Assembly: GCF_003633715.1 (NCBI RefSeq)
Contig: NZ_RBIE01000001.1
Span: 372,001 to 436,000, forward strand
Source: Thermovibrio guaymasensis
GTDB taxonomy: Bacteria > Aquificota > Aquificia > Desulfurobacteriales > Desulfurobacteriaceae
Length of the DNA stretch: 64,000 nt
Direction: 5' to 3'
Part shown: positions 33,035 through 42,709 of the stretch, piece after piece
Numbering within the stretch: the first letter of the stretch is position 1
How the letters are laid out: each line of letters begins with the position of its first letter
Notes under the pieces: generated by a model
Seen by the model: only the letters and a program-made list of their open reading frames with translations
Databases searched by the model: none
Told to the model about the DNA's origin: nothing
Program-made: the position numbers and the translations under genes

Positions 33035-34095
33035 AGTGTAAAGTTTTGAAGAGAATAAGGGAGAAGAAAGAGTTAACTCCCCAGGAGCTTCAGTTCATAA
33101 CGAAAGTTGCAAAGGAAGAACTAAAGTTCTTAGCGAGGAACAACATTCCTCTTACTCCGGAAAACTACGTTCTTTGGTTTGAGATTTTCTGTTACATCAT
33201 GGAAAACAATCTAAACCTTTCTGACCTTGAGATTATAGGGCTCTTTAAGGAGAAGTACCCAACAAGCGAGAAGGTTGAAAGTATACTGGTTTCTGTTGAT
33301 CCAGAGGAGAAGGAGATAATAAGGAAAGTTTCTGAAAAGATAGTTGAAGAAGTTAATACGCTAATTGAGACCTTAGAAACTCACAACAGGAATATTGAGG
33401 AAAAAGAGGCCTCCTTTAAGGAAATAAGGGAAAAAGTTTCGGATAATACTGTAAAGGAGCTTCTCGGGAAAATTTTATCTGAGCTCTCGGATATAAAAAA
33501 GCAAAACGAAGACCTTAAAAGTAAACTTGAGGAGGCTAATGCCCAAATAAATAAGTTAACTAGCGAGCTGGAAGAGACGAGGAAAGAGGCTTCAACCGAC
33601 TTCCTTACACAGGTTGCAAACCGTGCAAGTTTTGATAGGGCAATATCAGATTTAGTTAACGATTTTTACAAGAGGAACTACCCCTTTGTCCTTCTAATGA
33701 TAGACATTGATCACTTTAAGAAGATAAACGATACTTATGGTCATCAGGCAGGAGACTTTGTCCTCCGTGAACTTGCAAGGCTCTTAAAGAGCCAGTTGAG
33801 GGCTAGGGATATTATTGCAAGGTACGGAGGGGAGGAGTTCGCAATTCTTCTTCCGGGAATTACTTTCAGTCAGGCTATTAGAGTGGCTGAGAGGCTGCGT
33901 AGGACTGTAGAGAAACACCTCTTTAAATACGGAGATAGAGAGATTCCGGTTACAGTTAGTATAGGTGTGGCTCCTATGAGGGAAGGGCTTGACGAGACTT
34001 CTCTGGTTGAAAAGGCCGATAAAGCCCTATACCTCGCCAAACGTTCAGGAAGGAATCAGGTAAAGACAGACCTTGATGTGGAGTTAGAAGAGTGA
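33016..34095 (+). CDS. diguanylate cyclase (GGDEF) with N-terminal helical domain
   Basis: 359 residues. The N-terminal 120 residues are helical and soluble, containing NNIPLTPENYVLWFE, a pattern common ahead of GGDEF domains. A long coiled coil (about 120-190) joins it to a GGDEF domain with MIDIDHFKKINDTYGH and an active GGEEF site (271-275). RARD (262-265), five residues before it, is a product-inhibition I-site. It makes cyclic di-GMP. No membrane segment. Overlaps folB by 19 bp and queH by 4 bp. Confidence 0.93.
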   Translation: MEERRIECKVLKRIREKKELTPQELQFITKVAKEELKFLARNNIPLTPENYVLWFEIFCYIMENNLNLSDLEIIGLFKEKYPTSEKVESILVSVDPEEKEIIRKVSEKIVEEVNTLIETLETHNRNIEEKEASFKEIREKVSDNTVKELLGKILSELSDIKKQNEDLKSKLEEANAQINKLTSELEETRKEASTDFLTQVANRASFDRAISDLVNDFYKRNYPFVLLMIDIDHFKKINDTYGHQAGDFVLRELARLLKSQLRARDIIARYGGEEFAILLPGITFSQAIRVAERLRRTVEKHLFKYGDREIPVTVSIGVAPMREGLDETSLVEKADKALYLAKRSGRNQVKTDLDVELEE

Positions 34096-34703
34096 GAGTT
34101 TTACTCCATATCTGCTGTGGGCCTTGTGCCTGCTATCCGATTAAGGTTTTAAAGGAAAGGGGTTATGAGGTTGTAGGCCTCTGGTATAACCCTAACATTC
34201 ATCCCTGTACCGAGTTTGTAAAGAGAATGGAGGCTGTAAAGAAACTTGAAGAGATAGAGGGGATAAAAGTCATATACTTTGACTCTTATGAGCCGGAGAA
34301 ATGGTTTAGGGCCGTAGCTTTTAGGGAAGAGAAGCCTGTAAGGTGCCAAATCTGTTACTCAATGCGCCTTGAGATGGCTGCTTCTGTTGCAAAGAAGGGT
34401 AAGTTTGACGCCTTTACATCTACCCTTTTCTACAGTAAGTATCAAAAGAGGGAGCTTATGGTTCCCCTTGCTGAGAATGCTTCAAAGAAGTTCGGTGTTC
34501 ATTTCTTAGACGTTGACTTTCGGGAAGGTTGGAAAGAGGGAATAGAGGTTTCCAAGGATTACGGTCTCTACCGTCAGCAGTACTGCGGCTGCCTTTATTC
34601 GGAAAAGGAACGCTACTGTCCCAAAGGGAAAACTAAACCTGATTGGATTTTAAAGCAGGTAGTTGAAGAGGCTGAAAGGGTAGTTGAACACTACGGAAGT
34701 TAA
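34092..34703 (+). CDS. queH: epoxyqueuosine reductase QueH
   Basis: 203 residues of the DUF208 family, the non-homologous replacement for QueG in the last step of queuosine tRNA modification. The family cysteines are visible: HICCGPCACYP at the N-terminus (adjacent cysteines), RCQICYSMRL in the middle and YCGCLYSEKERYC near the C-terminus, which bind an Fe-S cluster and a second iron. Starts at GTG overlapping the previous stop (GTGA). Confidence 0.92.
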   Translation: MRVLLHICCGPCACYPIKVLKERGYEVVGLWYNPNIHPCTEFVKRMEAVKKLEEIEGIKVIYFDSYEPEKWFRAVAFREEKPVRCQICYSMRLEMAASVAKKGKFDAFTSTLFYSKYQKRELMVPLAENASKKFGVHFLDVDFREGWKEGIEVSKDYGLYRQQYCGCLYSEKERYCPKGKTKPDWILKQVVEEAERVVEHYGS

Positions 34704-34719
34704 TTACCTATAATTAAAT

Positions 34720-34741
34720 CTCCTAAATCCCTTTTAGGAGG
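34720..34741 (+). promoter_or_regulatory. hairpin that hides the metH ribosome site
   Basis: CTCCTAAA-TCCCT-TTTAGGAG forms an 8 bp stem with a 5-base loop, and its 3' arm contains most of the AGGAGG site used by metH (start 34749). Folding would hide the ribosome site. No run of T follows, so it is not a standard terminator. It could act as a heat-sensitive or ligand-independent translation control. Confidence 0.5.
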
Positions 34742-34748
34742 CTCTTTC

Positions 34749-37274
34749 TTGAAAAACCCCTTCCTTGAAAGCAAGAAGATATGGGTGCTTGACGGTGCAA
34801 TGGGAACCATGCTAATGAAGAAGGGGCTTGACGTTAATTATGCCCCAGAGCTCCTTAACGTAAAGCACCCTGAAGTTTTAAAGGAAATTCACTCTGAGTA
34901 CATTGAAGCCGGTGCAGACATAATAGAGACCAACACTTTCGGTTCCAACAGGATAAAGCTCTACCACTACGGTTTAGAGGATAGGGTAAGGGAACTAACT
35001 GCTGCCGGCGTGAAACTTGCTAAAGAGGTAGCTAGAGGTAGAGCTCTTGTAGCCCTTTCTGTTGGCCCTACAGGTATCTTCGTTGAGCCTGTTGGAGATT
35101 ATACCTTTGATGAAGTTGTTGACGTTTTCAAGGAACAGATAGAGGCCGGCGCAGATGCAGGTGCAGACCTTATCCTAATTGAGACTATGTCTGATATAAA
35201 GGAGGCAAAGGCTGCCGTAGTTGCTGCCCAGGAGGTTTGTGACTTACCTGTGATGGTAAGTATGACCTATCAGGAAGACGGTAGAACTCTCCTGGGAACT
35301 CCTCCTGAAGTCTCTGCTGCAGTCTTTGAAGGTTTTAAAGTGGCAGCTATAGGTGCCAACTGTTCGCTTGGGCCGGAGAGGTTTACTGAACTCATTAAGA
35401 AGATGGCTGAGGTTACCCAAACTCCGATAGTAGTTTACGCTAACGCTGGCCTTCCAGTTCTGAAGGACGGTAAGACCATATATCCGGAACCGCCTGAAAC
35501 CTTTAGAAAGTACGCTGTAGAGTTTGTTAAGGCCGGTGCCAACATAATTGGTGGTTGTTGTGGAACTACTCCTGAGCACATAAGGGCGATTAAGGAGGCT
35601 GTTAAGGACTTAAGGCCCGTTCCAAGGAACCCTGTTAGAGGGTTAAAGGTTGCAAGTAGGACACAGCTCGTTTTAGTAGGTTCAGACTACCCAACGAGGA
35701 TAATAGGTGAAAGGATAAACCCTACCGGAAAAAAGAGGCTTCAGGAGGCCCTTAAGAAGGGGGACTTTAGCCTCGTGAGGGAAGAGGCTAGGAAACAGGT
35801 TGAGGAGGGAGCGGAGCTCCTTGACGTTAACGTAGGGGTTCCGGGAATTGATGAGGTAAAGGCTTTAAAGGAGGCTGTAAGAACAGTTATAGAAGCAGTT
35901 GATGTTCCGATTGTAATTGACAGTAAAGACCCTAAGGCCGTTGAAGAAGCTTTGAAGATGGCCGATGGAAGGCCTATTGTTAACTCCTGTTCTGGAGAGG
36001 AGAAGGACATAGAGAATATCCTTCCTCTGGCTAAGAAGTACGGAGCCAACGTTCTACTCCTTGCAATAGACGATGAAGGCCTTAAGGAAAAGGCTGAGGA
36101 TAGGGTAAAGGTTATTGAGAACCTCCTTAAAGAGTGTGAAAGGGTCGGAATAGATAGGAATTCTACTATTGCCGATGTCTTAAACCTTGCAGTTAGTGCA
36201 ATGCCTGAATCAGCAGTTGAGACTTTGAAGGCGATAAGACTTGTAAAGGAGAAGTTTGGAATACCGACAACCCTTGGGGTTAGCAACGTCTCTTTTGGCC
36301 TTCCATCCCGTTCCCTTATAAACTCTGCCTTTATGGCTATGGCCATTTACAGCGGTCTTGACAGTGGCATACTCAACCCAAGTGATAGCCGAATGGTAGA
36401 GACCGTATACGCCTCAGACGTTTTAGTAGGGAAGGACAGGGGGGCTGAGAGGTTTGTTTCAAAGTTTCAGAACTACAAACCTAAAGGGGAAGATAAAGAA
36501 TGTAGGGAGCTCCTTGCGAAGATTCACGCCCTTACAGGCGGTTTTTTGGAAGGAAAGAAGGTTGAACTTAAAGAAGTAAAAGAGGAAAAAGGAAAGGAGG
36601 TTAGGGAGAGTGATAAAGAGGAAGAGGAGGGAGCTCCTTCAGGTATTTTAGGGGAAATCTTTAGGAAGGTCCTTGAAGGGGATAAGGAAGCAATAGTTAG
36701 CTTAACTAAAGAGGCCTTAAAGGAGCATGAGCCCCTTGAGATAAGTGATGAGGCTTTAATAAAGGCCCTAGACGTTGTTGGGAAGAGGTTTGAAAGGGGA
36801 GAGATATTCCTTCCTCAGATGCTCCGTTCAGCCCAGGCAGTTCAGGCATCATTTAACGTTTTAAAGGATGAGCTTAAGAAGAGGGGAAGTAGCGTAAAGG
36901 AGAGCGGAAAGATAGTAATGGCAACGGTTCACGGTGACGTTCACGAAATAGGTAAGAACATTGTAATAACTATGCTTGAAAATAGTGGCTTTGAAGTTAT
37001 AGACCTTGGGACTAACGTTCCCCCTGAGGTAATAGTTGAAACTGCAAAGAAGGAAAACGCAGATATTGTCGGCCTTTCTGCCTTAATGACGACAACCCTT
37101 CCTTCAATGGAGGCAACGATAAAGGCCATTAGAGAGGCTGGTCTGAAAGTTCCCGTTATAGTTGGTGGTGCGGTGGTAACTCCGGAATACGCCAAGTCAA
37201 TAGGGGGAATTTATGGAGGAGATGCCCAAGAGGCTGTTAAAATAGTTAAGCAACTTTTAAAGGAGGGAAAATGA
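34749..37274 (+). CDS. metH: cobalamin-dependent methionine synthase lacking the reactivation domain
   Basis: 841 residues from TTG. Domain order: homocysteine-binding barrel (1 to about 290; zinc cysteines in AAIGANCSLGPE and IIGGCCGTTPEH), methyltetrahydrofolate-binding barrel (about 310-580; RIIGERINPTGKKRL, DVNVGVPG, VPIVIDSK), a charged linker, and a B12 cap plus Rossmann domain (about 635-841) with the cobalt-ligand motif VHGDVHEIGKNIV. The C-terminal SAM-dependent reactivation domain of E. coli MetH is absent, as in Thermotoga-type enzymes, so a separate reductive activation partner is needed. Confidence 0.93.
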   Translation: MKNPFLESKKIWVLDGAMGTMLMKKGLDVNYAPELLNVKHPEVLKEIHSEYIEAGADIIETNTFGSNRIKLYHYGLEDRVRELTAAGVKLAKEVARGRALVALSVGPTGIFVEPVGDYTFDEVVDVFKEQIEAGADAGADLILIETMSDIKEAKAAVVAAQEVCDLPVMVSMTYQEDGRTLLGTPPEVSAAVFEGFKVAAIGANCSLGPERFTELIKKMAEVTQTPIVVYANAGLPVLKDGKTIYPEPPETFRKYAVEFVKAGANIIGGCCGTTPEHIRAIKEAVKDLRPVPRNPVRGLKVASRTQLVLVGSDYPTRIIGERINPTGKKRLQEALKKGDFSLVREEARKQVEEGAELLDVNVGVPGIDEVKALKEAVRTVIEAVDVPIVIDSKDPKAVEEALKMADGRPIVNSCSGEEKDIENILPLAKKYGANVLLLAIDDEGLKEKAEDRVKVIENLLKECERVGIDRNSTIADVLNLAVSAMPESAVETLKAIRLVKEKFGIPTTLGVSNVSFGLPSRSLINSAFMAMAIYSGLDSGILNPSDSRMVETVYASDVLVGKDRGAERFVSKFQNYKPKGEDKECRELLAKIHALTGGFLEGKKVELKEVKEEKGKEVRESDKEEEEGAPSGILGEIFRKVLEGDKEAIVSLTKEALKEHEPLEISDEALIKALDVVGKRFERGEIFLPQMLRSAQAVQASFNVLKDELKKRGSSVKESGKIVMATVHGDVHEIGKNIVITMLENSGFEVIDLGTNVPPEVIVETAKKENADIVGLSALMTTTLPSMEATIKAIREAGLKVPVIVGGAVVTPEYAKSIGGIYGGDAQEAVKIVKQLLKEGK

Positions 37275-37831
37275 GCTTTAAAGAGACAGATCTAGATATT
37301 CACAAGGAGATAGAGGAACTTAAGTCTTTAATAAGGGACGTTCCAGACTTTCCAAAGCCCGGTATAGTCTTTAAGGATATTACGCCTCTCCTCCATAAAC
37401 CTTGGGCTTTCCAGAAGGTAATAGACTACATAGGGAACCGTTATATAGGTGCAGGGGTTGAAATAGTAGCAGGGATTGAGTCTAGAGGGTTCATTCTGGC
37501 CTCTGCACTCGCCTATAAGATAGGCGCAGGCCTTGCAATTATCAGAAAGCCCGGAAAGCTCCCGTATAAGACCGTCAGTGCCAGCTATACCCTTGAGTAC
37601 GGTCAGGACACTATAGAAATTCACGAGGATGCTATAACAAAGGGTACAAAAGTTGTGCTTATAGACGATGTCCTTGCAACCGGTGGGACTATGAGTGCAG
37701 CAATTGACCTTGTTGAAAAGTTGGGAGGTAACATAGTAAGCGTTGATTTCCTCCTGGAACTTACCTTCCTTGGAGGGAGGAAGAGGATACTGGAGAAGGG
37801 TTATCCCGTATTTTCATTAATAAAGTTTTAA
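37271..37831 (+). CDS. apt: adenine phosphoribosyltransferase
   Basis: Salvages adenine to AMP with PRPP. 186 residues. FPKPGIVFKDITPLL at the N-terminus, IESRGFILASALAYK, and the PRPP loop VVLIDDVLATGGTM. ATGA overlap with metH. Adenine arises from methionine-cycle by-products, so this neighbour relation makes metabolic sense. Confidence 0.96.
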   Translation: MSFKETDLDIHKEIEELKSLIRDVPDFPKPGIVFKDITPLLHKPWAFQKVIDYIGNRYIGAGVEIVAGIESRGFILASALAYKIGAGLAIIRKPGKLPYKTVSASYTLEYGQDTIEIHEDAITKGTKVVLIDDVLATGGTMSAAIDLVEKLGGNIVSVDFLLELTFLGGRKRILEKGYPVFSLIKF

Positions 37832-37842
37832 AGGAGTTCTAG

Positions 37843-39078
37843 ATGAAGAAGAGGGTGGTAATAACCGGTTTAGGGGTTGTTTCTCCGGTAGGGAGTGACG
37901 TTGAAACCTTCTGGAAGAATATAACTTCAGGGAAGTCCGGAATAGGAAGGATTACAAAGTTTGACCCAACCGGCTTTCCAGTTCAGATAGCAGGAGAAGT
38001 TAAAGACTTTGATCCTTTAAAGTACTTTGATAAGAAAGAAATCAGGCGCCTTGACCCATTTATTCAGTTTGCAGTTGCAGCGGCAGACCAGGCAGTAAAA
38101 CAGGCTGGAATTGACTCAGACGATATAGACAAGGAAAGAGTAGGCGTTTTTATAGGCTCAGGAATAGGGGGACTTAGTACTACTGAAGAACAGCACAAAA
38201 TCCTCCTTGAGAAGGGGCCTAGGAGAATTTCCCCCTACTGCGTTCCTATGGAAATTATAAACATGGCTTCAGGTATGGTTTCAATAAGGTTTGGATTTAA
38301 AGGGCCTAACATTTCCGTAGTTACCGCCTGTGCAACCGGAACTCATTCAATTGGGGAGGCGTACAGGGCTATCCAGTACGGAGATGCTGACGTTGCAGTT
38401 GCTGGAGGAGCTGAGAGCTGTATAACTCCTTTAGCCGTTGCAGGTTTTGCCGCTGCTAGAGCCCTTTCTACGAGGAACGATGAGCCTGAAAAGGCAAGTA
38501 GGCCTTTTGAGAAGAACAGGGACGGCTTTGTTATGAGTGAAGGGGCAGGTATTGTAGTCCTGGAGGAGTACGAGCATGCTAAGAGGAGGGGAGCTCAAAT
38601 ACTTGCAGAAGTTGTCGGCTATGGAGCAAGCGGTGACGCTTACCACATGACGGCACCGGCTCCTGGAGGGGAAGGAGCTGCAAGGGCGATAAGGAACGCC
38701 CTTAAGGATGCTGGAATCTCCCCAGAGCAGATAGACTACATTAACGCCCACGGAACTTCAACTAAGTTTAACGACCTTTACGAGACGATGGCCATAAAGG
38801 AGGTTTTTGGGGATCATGCTTATAAAGTAAAAATCAGCAGTATAAAGTCTATGATCGGCCACCTTTTAGGTGCTGCCGGTGGTGTAGAAGTTGTATCCTC
38901 CGTTCTTACCCTCCTTACAGGCGTTATACCTCCTACTATTAACTACGAAGAGCCAGACCCAGAGTGTGACCTTGACTACACTCCAAATCAGGCTGTAGAG
39001 AAGGAAGTAAAGTACGTTCTCAAGAACTCCTTTGGATTCGGTGGAACGAACGCATGTTTAGTTTTAAAGAAGATTTAA
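37843..39078 (+). CDS. fabF: 3-oxoacyl-ACP synthase II
   Basis: Condensing enzyme of fatty-acid elongation. 411 residues. Catalytic Cys in [15 protein letters not shown], His in [11 protein letters not shown] and His in [13 protein letters not shown], the C-H-H triad. The acyl carrier protein gene that often precedes fabF is not here. rnc starts within the last 25 bp. Confidence 0.97.
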   Translation: MKKRVVITGLGVVSPVGSDVETFWKNITSGKSGIGRITKFDPTGFPVQIAGEVKDFDPLKYFDKKEIRRLDPFIQFAVAAADQAVKQAGIDSDDIDKERVGVFIGSGIGGLSTTEEQHKILLEKGPRRISPYCVPMEIINMASGMVSIRFGFKGPNISVVTACATGTHSIGEAYRAIQYGDADVAVAGGAESCITPLAVAGFAAARALSTRNDEPEKASRPFEKNRDGFVMSEGAGIVVLEEYEHAKRRGAQILAEVVGYGASGDAYHMTAPAPGGEGAARAIRNALKDAGISPEQIDYINAHGTSTKFNDLYETMAIKEVFGDHAYKVKISSIKSMIGHLLGAAGGVEVVSSVLTLLTGVIPPTINYEEPDPECDLDYTPNQAVEKEVKYVLKNSFGFGGTNACLVLKKI

Positions 39079-39794
39079 ATTTTGTTCAGGAAGATAAGTT
39101 GGTTGAGCTTGAGAGGAGGCTCAATTATACTTTTAAGGATAAGGATCTTTTGAAAAAGGCCCTTATCCACCGTTCCTTTGCATTTGAGAAGGACCTGAAG
39201 GATAACTACGAAGTCTTAGAATTCTTGGGAGATGCAGTAATTGGCCTCATAGTTAGCGAAGAGCTGATAAAGAGGTTTCCCGATAAGAGGGAAGGGGAAC
39301 TGAGTCAGATAAGGGCCTTTTTAGTCAGTGAACCTTCCCTTTCAAAGCTTGCAAAGTCAATAGGGCTAGGGGAATTCCTCTACCTTGGAAGGGGAGAGAG
39401 GCGAACTGGAGGGAAGGAGAAGAGTTCTATCCTCTGTGACGTCTTTGAGTCTATCTTTGGAGCTCTCTACCTTGATGCCGGCTTTGATAAGGCGAAAGAG
39501 ATATTTAATAGGAAGTTCCTTCCGCTGATGTGGGAGATTTTAGAGAGAGCTCCAACCTATAAGGACTTTAAAAGCTACCTTCAGGAAGTTACCCAGAGGG
39601 AGTATAAGGTCCTTCCCCAGTATAGGCTCCTTGATTCAGTTGGCCCTGAGCACGATAAAGAGTTTATAGTTGAGTGTAAGGTAAAGGAGCTTAAAACTGT
39701 TGGAAAGGGTAAGACTAAGAAAGGTGCTGAGCAGAATGCTGCTAAGGAGATGTTAAAGGTCCTCGGGGTGATAGATGAGGGTGGAGAAGGTTAA
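39054..39794 (+). CDS. rnc: ribonuclease III
   Basis: Double-strand-specific endonuclease for rRNA and mRNA processing. 246 residues: RNase III domain with the signature [15 protein letters not shown] and downstream acidic residues in [14 protein letters not shown], then a dsRNA-binding domain (about 170-243) ending [17 protein letters not shown]. fabF-rnc is a conserved gene pair. Overlaps fabF by 25 bp and maf by 20 bp. Confidence 0.97.
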   Translation: MFSFKEDLNFVQEDKLVELERRLNYTFKDKDLLKKALIHRSFAFEKDLKDNYEVLEFLGDAVIGLIVSEELIKRFPDKREGELSQIRAFLVSEPSLSKLAKSIGLGEFLYLGRGERRTGGKEKSSILCDVFESIFGALYLDAGFDKAKEIFNRKFLPLMWEILERAPTYKDFKSYLQEVTQREYKVLPQYRLLDSVGPEHDKEFIVECKVKELKTVGKGKTKKGAEQNAAKEMLKVLGVIDEGGEG

Positions 39795-40356
39795 TATAGC
39801 TCTTGTTTCCTCTTCTCCGAGGAGAAGGGAAATTTTAGAAATGGTCGGTTTTAACTTTAGGGTAATTAAGGTTGAAACCGAGGAGAAATTGGAAAGTTCA
39901 CCTTATTTAACTACTGTGAAAAACTCAGAGCTGAAAGTTTTAGCTGCTAAAGGTTTAATCAACGACGGAGAAATTGGCCTTGCTGCCGATACAATTGTAG
40001 TTATGGGCGATGAGATTTTGGGGAAACCAAAAGATGAAGGGGAGGCTAGGGAGTTCCTTAAAAAGCTCTCTGGGAAGTGGCATACGGTGATAACCGGTTT
40101 TGCCCTTTTAATAGGGGAAAGGTTAATTTCTGGATTTGAGGAGACAAGGGTAAAATTTAAGAAGCTAACTCTTCCTGAAATTGATTGGTACATTTCTACT
40201 AGAGAGCCACTTGATAAGGCTGGAGCTTACGGGATTCAGGGCAAAGGTGCTCTTTTTATAGAAACTATTGATGGGGACTTTTTTAACGTTATGGGACTAC
40301 CTATTGGGAGGATATACGATATACTTGAACTTGAAATAGAAGGTGGAGGGAATTAA
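39775..40356 (+). CDS. maf: Maf-family nucleoside triphosphate pyrophosphatase
   Basis: 193 residues. SSSPRRREILEMVGF is the N-terminal Maf signature, followed by the catalytic-site LAADTIV, GKPKDEGEA, the HTVITGFAL strand and AGAYGIQGKGALF. Maf proteins hydrolyse non-canonical or pyrimidine NTPs (dTTP, UTP). ATG lies inside the end of rnc. Confidence 0.93.
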   Translation: MRVEKVNIALVSSSPRRREILEMVGFNFRVIKVETEEKLESSPYLTTVKNSELKVLAAKGLINDGEIGLAADTIVVMGDEILGKPKDEGEAREFLKKLSGKWHTVITGFALLIGERLISGFEETRVKFKKLTLPEIDWYISTREPLDKAGAYGIQGKGALFIETIDGDFFNVMGLPIGRIYDILELEIEGGGN

Positions 40357-41061
40357 GTGGACTGGGGAGTTATTACTGCACTCGTTGCTATGATCTTTGC
40401 AGTTCTTGGTATAGGAATAGGGTTCTTTATGTCGAAGGTTCTCTCTGAGAAGAGAGAAGAAGTTCAGGTTTCTGCTCTTGGGGATAGATTAGAGGGAATA
40501 ACTAGTAAGATATCTGAAACGGTAGAAAAGGTAAATCAGAAGTTAACGGATTTAAAAGAAGAAAAACTATTTCAGTTGAAGGAAGAACTCTCTTTTTTAG
40601 AGGAAGAAGTAAAGCGTCTTAAAAAGGAAATAGCTTCACTTCCACTTTCTACAGGAAGCCTTGAAGCAGTTGAAAGAGCTGAGAAACTCCTAAAAGAGAT
40701 TGAATTTTCCCTACCGGAGGTTGATAACTCTCTACTTACCCAGGTAAAGGATAGCTTAATTATAGTTAGGAACGATGTTCAGAACTTAATTCAGATGGAG
40801 AAAGAGAAACAGAAGAAAGAAACATCAGTTCAAGTTCCTGAACTGGAAGATCTCCTATCTTCTATTAATTCTGCATTGAAACTTTCAAAGGAGATAAACA
40901 CCTCACTTGTGAAGAGTGAGTTGCTAACTTTAGCTTCCTCAATAAAAGGAGATATAGGAGAGGGAGTAGTTAAAGAGCTTGATAAACAGGCTTTAAACTC
41001 AAAGGAGTTAATCTTACTTCTTGAGAGTATAAAGAAAGAGCTTGAAGGGGTAAAGAGATGA
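40357..41061 (+). CDS. membrane-anchored coiled-coil protein of unknown function
   Basis: 234 residues from GTG immediately after maf. One N-terminal membrane span (about 5-27, ITALVAMIFAVLGIGIGFF), then a long charged helical region with heptad-like leucines (about 40-110 and 130-230). No catalytic motif seen. The shape suggests a cytoplasmic scaffold held at the membrane. It overlaps the response-regulator-like gene by 4 bp, and the two probably work together. Confidence 0.75.
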   Translation: MDWGVITALVAMIFAVLGIGIGFFMSKVLSEKREEVQVSALGDRLEGITSKISETVEKVNQKLTDLKEEKLFQLKEELSFLEEEVKRLKKEIASLPLSTGSLEAVERAEKLLKEIEFSLPEVDNSLLTQVKDSLIIVRNDVQNLIQMEKEKQKKETSVQVPELEDLLSSINSALKLSKEINTSLVKSELLTLASSIKGDIGEGVVKELDKQALNSKELILLLESIKKELEGVKR

Positions 41062-41792
41062 AAGTTCTATTTGCTGACGATAAAGAGACTTGGCATAGGT
41101 TATTTGAAATTGTTTTATCCTTAAGGGGAATTGATGTATCCCATGCCTATACACCGAAGGAGACCATAAATAAAGCTGTTTCTGAGAAACCTGACGTTGT
41201 TATAGCTGATGTTACCCTTTCCTCAGGTTCGGCTTACGACGTTATAAGGGATATTACCGATTTGGGGATACCTGTAATAGTTATAGGTCATAGGTCAGAG
41301 GGTTTTGATCCTGAAAAGGCCAAATCTTTAGGTGCTTATGCTGTATTAGAGAAGCCATTTACCGTTGAGGAACTGGTTTTTCTCCTGAGAGAACTTAAAA
41401 AAGAGAAACCTTTTTTTGAATTTAAAAGGGAAGAGGCTCTCGTTATACCTGCTGGAGGGGAAGTTCAAGAGTTAGTTCCTGAAGAGAAGGAGGAGGAAGT
41501 AATAGATCTTGAGGAAAGTCCAATAGAAACTATTGAGTTAGAAGAGCCTTATGAAGAAGAGGTTCCTATGATTGAAAAAAAGGAAGTTGAATCTACTGCC
41601 GAACCTAAAGAGTTTATTGAGGAAGTTTCTAAACCTGTAGCTGAAGGAATTTCAAAGAAGTCTGAACTCAATTTGCCGGCTGAAAAAGTTGAAGAGATAG
41701 TTAAGGAAATAGCGTGGGAAGTTATTCCAGAAATTGCAGAGAAGGTTATTAGGGAGGAGGTTGAAAAGTTAATCAAGAGCAGGCTTGCTTAG
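41058..41792 (+). CDS. response-regulator receiver protein with acidic linker and helical C-terminus
   Basis: 244 residues. A receiver domain (1-115) has acidic residues D7/D8, phosphoacceptor D51 (VVIADVTLS) and K99 (VLEKPF). The conserved Thr/Ser after strand 4 is Gly (VIVIGHRSE), so signalling may be atypical. A strongly acidic linker (about 135-195) leads to a terminal helix, EKVEEIVKEIAWEVIPEIAE..., a pattern I know from regulators of delta-proteobacteria and relatives. No DNA-binding or enzymatic output domain. Partner: the coiled-coil membrane protein upstream. Confidence 0.85.
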   Translation: MKVLFADDKETWHRLFEIVLSLRGIDVSHAYTPKETINKAVSEKPDVVIADVTLSSGSAYDVIRDITDLGIPVIVIGHRSEGFDPEKAKSLGAYAVLEKPFTVEELVFLLRELKKEKPFFEFKREEALVIPAGGEVQELVPEEKEEEVIDLEESPIETIELEEPYEEEVPMIEKKEVESTAEPKEFIEEVSKPVAEGISKKSELNLPAEKVEEIVKEIAWEVIPEIAEKVIREEVEKLIKSRLA

Positions 41793-42278
41793 ATGTTGAG
41801 GGTCGGCATAGGTTACGATGCCCACAGGTTGGTAGAGGGCAGGAAGTTAGTATTGGGCGGAGTTGAAATACCTTATTCAAAAGGCCTTTTGGGACATTCA
41901 GATGCCGATGTTCTCCTACATTCTATTTGTGATGCCATCCTTGGAGCTCTCTCCTTAGGTGATATTGGGGAGCTCTTCCCCGATACTGACGAGAGATTTA
42001 AAGGAATTTCAAGTTTACTTCTCCTAAAGGAAGTTAATTCAACTTTAAAGTCAAGAGGTTATAAAGTTTTAAACGTTGACTCTGTGGTGGTTGCTCAAAA
42101 GCCCAAGCTTAAGCCTTACAGGGAACAGATGGTCAAGAATATTTCATCGGTTCTTGATATACTTCCTTCGCAGGTCTCCGTAAAGTTCACCACGACTGAA
42201 AGTATGGGCTTTGAAGGAAAGGAAGAGGGAATTTCCGCTCAAGCAGTAGTATTAATCGGGGAGGTAGAGAAGTGGTAA
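41793..42278 (+). CDS. ispF: 2-C-methyl-D-erythritol 2,4-cyclodiphosphate synthase
   Basis: MEP isoprenoid pathway. 161 residues. Metal ligands in GIGYDAHRL (D-x-H) and [20 protein letters not shown]; the C-terminal [17 protein letters not shown] is the conserved tail motif. Starts directly after the previous stop and overlaps fabZ by 7 bp. Confidence 0.97.
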   Translation: MLRVGIGYDAHRLVEGRKLVLGGVEIPYSKGLLGHSDADVLLHSICDAILGALSLGDIGELFPDTDERFKGISSLLLLKEVNSTLKSRGYKVLNVDSVVVAQKPKLKPYREQMVKNISSVLDILPSQVSVKFTTTESMGFEGKEEGISAQAVVLIGEVEKW

Positions 42279-42709
42279 TGGATATTAACGAGATTATGAA
42301 AGTTATTCCTCACCGTTATCCTTTTCTCCTTGTTGATAAGATAGTTGATTTTGTCCCTAAGGAAAGGATTGTAGGTATAAAGAACGTTACAATGAACGAA
42401 CCCTTTTTTCAGGGGCACTTTCCAGGGCATCCTATTTTTCCGGGAGCCCTCTTAATAGAGGCTATGGCGCAAGTTGGCTGTATTTTAATGTTTAAGTCCT
42501 TTGACCTCTCTCCTGAGAAGTTCGTCGTTTACTTTATGGGAATAGATAAGGCCCGCTTTAGAAAGCCCGTTCGTCCGGGGGACACTGTGAAGTTTGTCCT
42601 TACTCCTACTGTTATAAAGTCAAAGATGTCAAAGATGAAGGGTGAAGCCTTTGTTGAGGATAGCTTAGTTGCTGAAGCAGAAATAATGGCTATGATTACG
42701 AGGAAGTAA
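42272..42709 (+). CDS. fabZ: 3-hydroxyacyl-ACP dehydratase FabZ
   Basis: 145 residues. [15 protein letters not shown] and the hot-dog catalytic motif [22 protein letters not shown] (His and Glu). GTG 42272 is preferred because GGAGG lies 7 bases upstream; an ATG two codons later shares a base with the ispF stop. fabZ-lpxA is the standard order in Gram-negative lipid A gene sets. Confidence 0.96.
   Translation: MVMDINEIMKVIPHRYPFLLVDKIVDFVPKERIVGIKNVTMNEPFFQGHFPGHPIFPGALLIEAMAQVGCILMFKSFDLSPEKFVVYFMGIDKARFRKPVRPGDTVKFVLTPTVIKSKMSKMKGEAFVEDSLVAEAEIMAMITRK

Noticed and set aside
34704-34748. SAM or cobalamin riboswitch before metH
   Set aside because: Only 45 bp separate queH from metH, too short for any known SAM or B12 riboswitch.
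35741-36346. Open minus-strand frame of about 200 codons inside metH
   Set aside because: It lies wholly antisense to a strongly conserved domain, has no ribosome site and a composition expected of a codon shadow.
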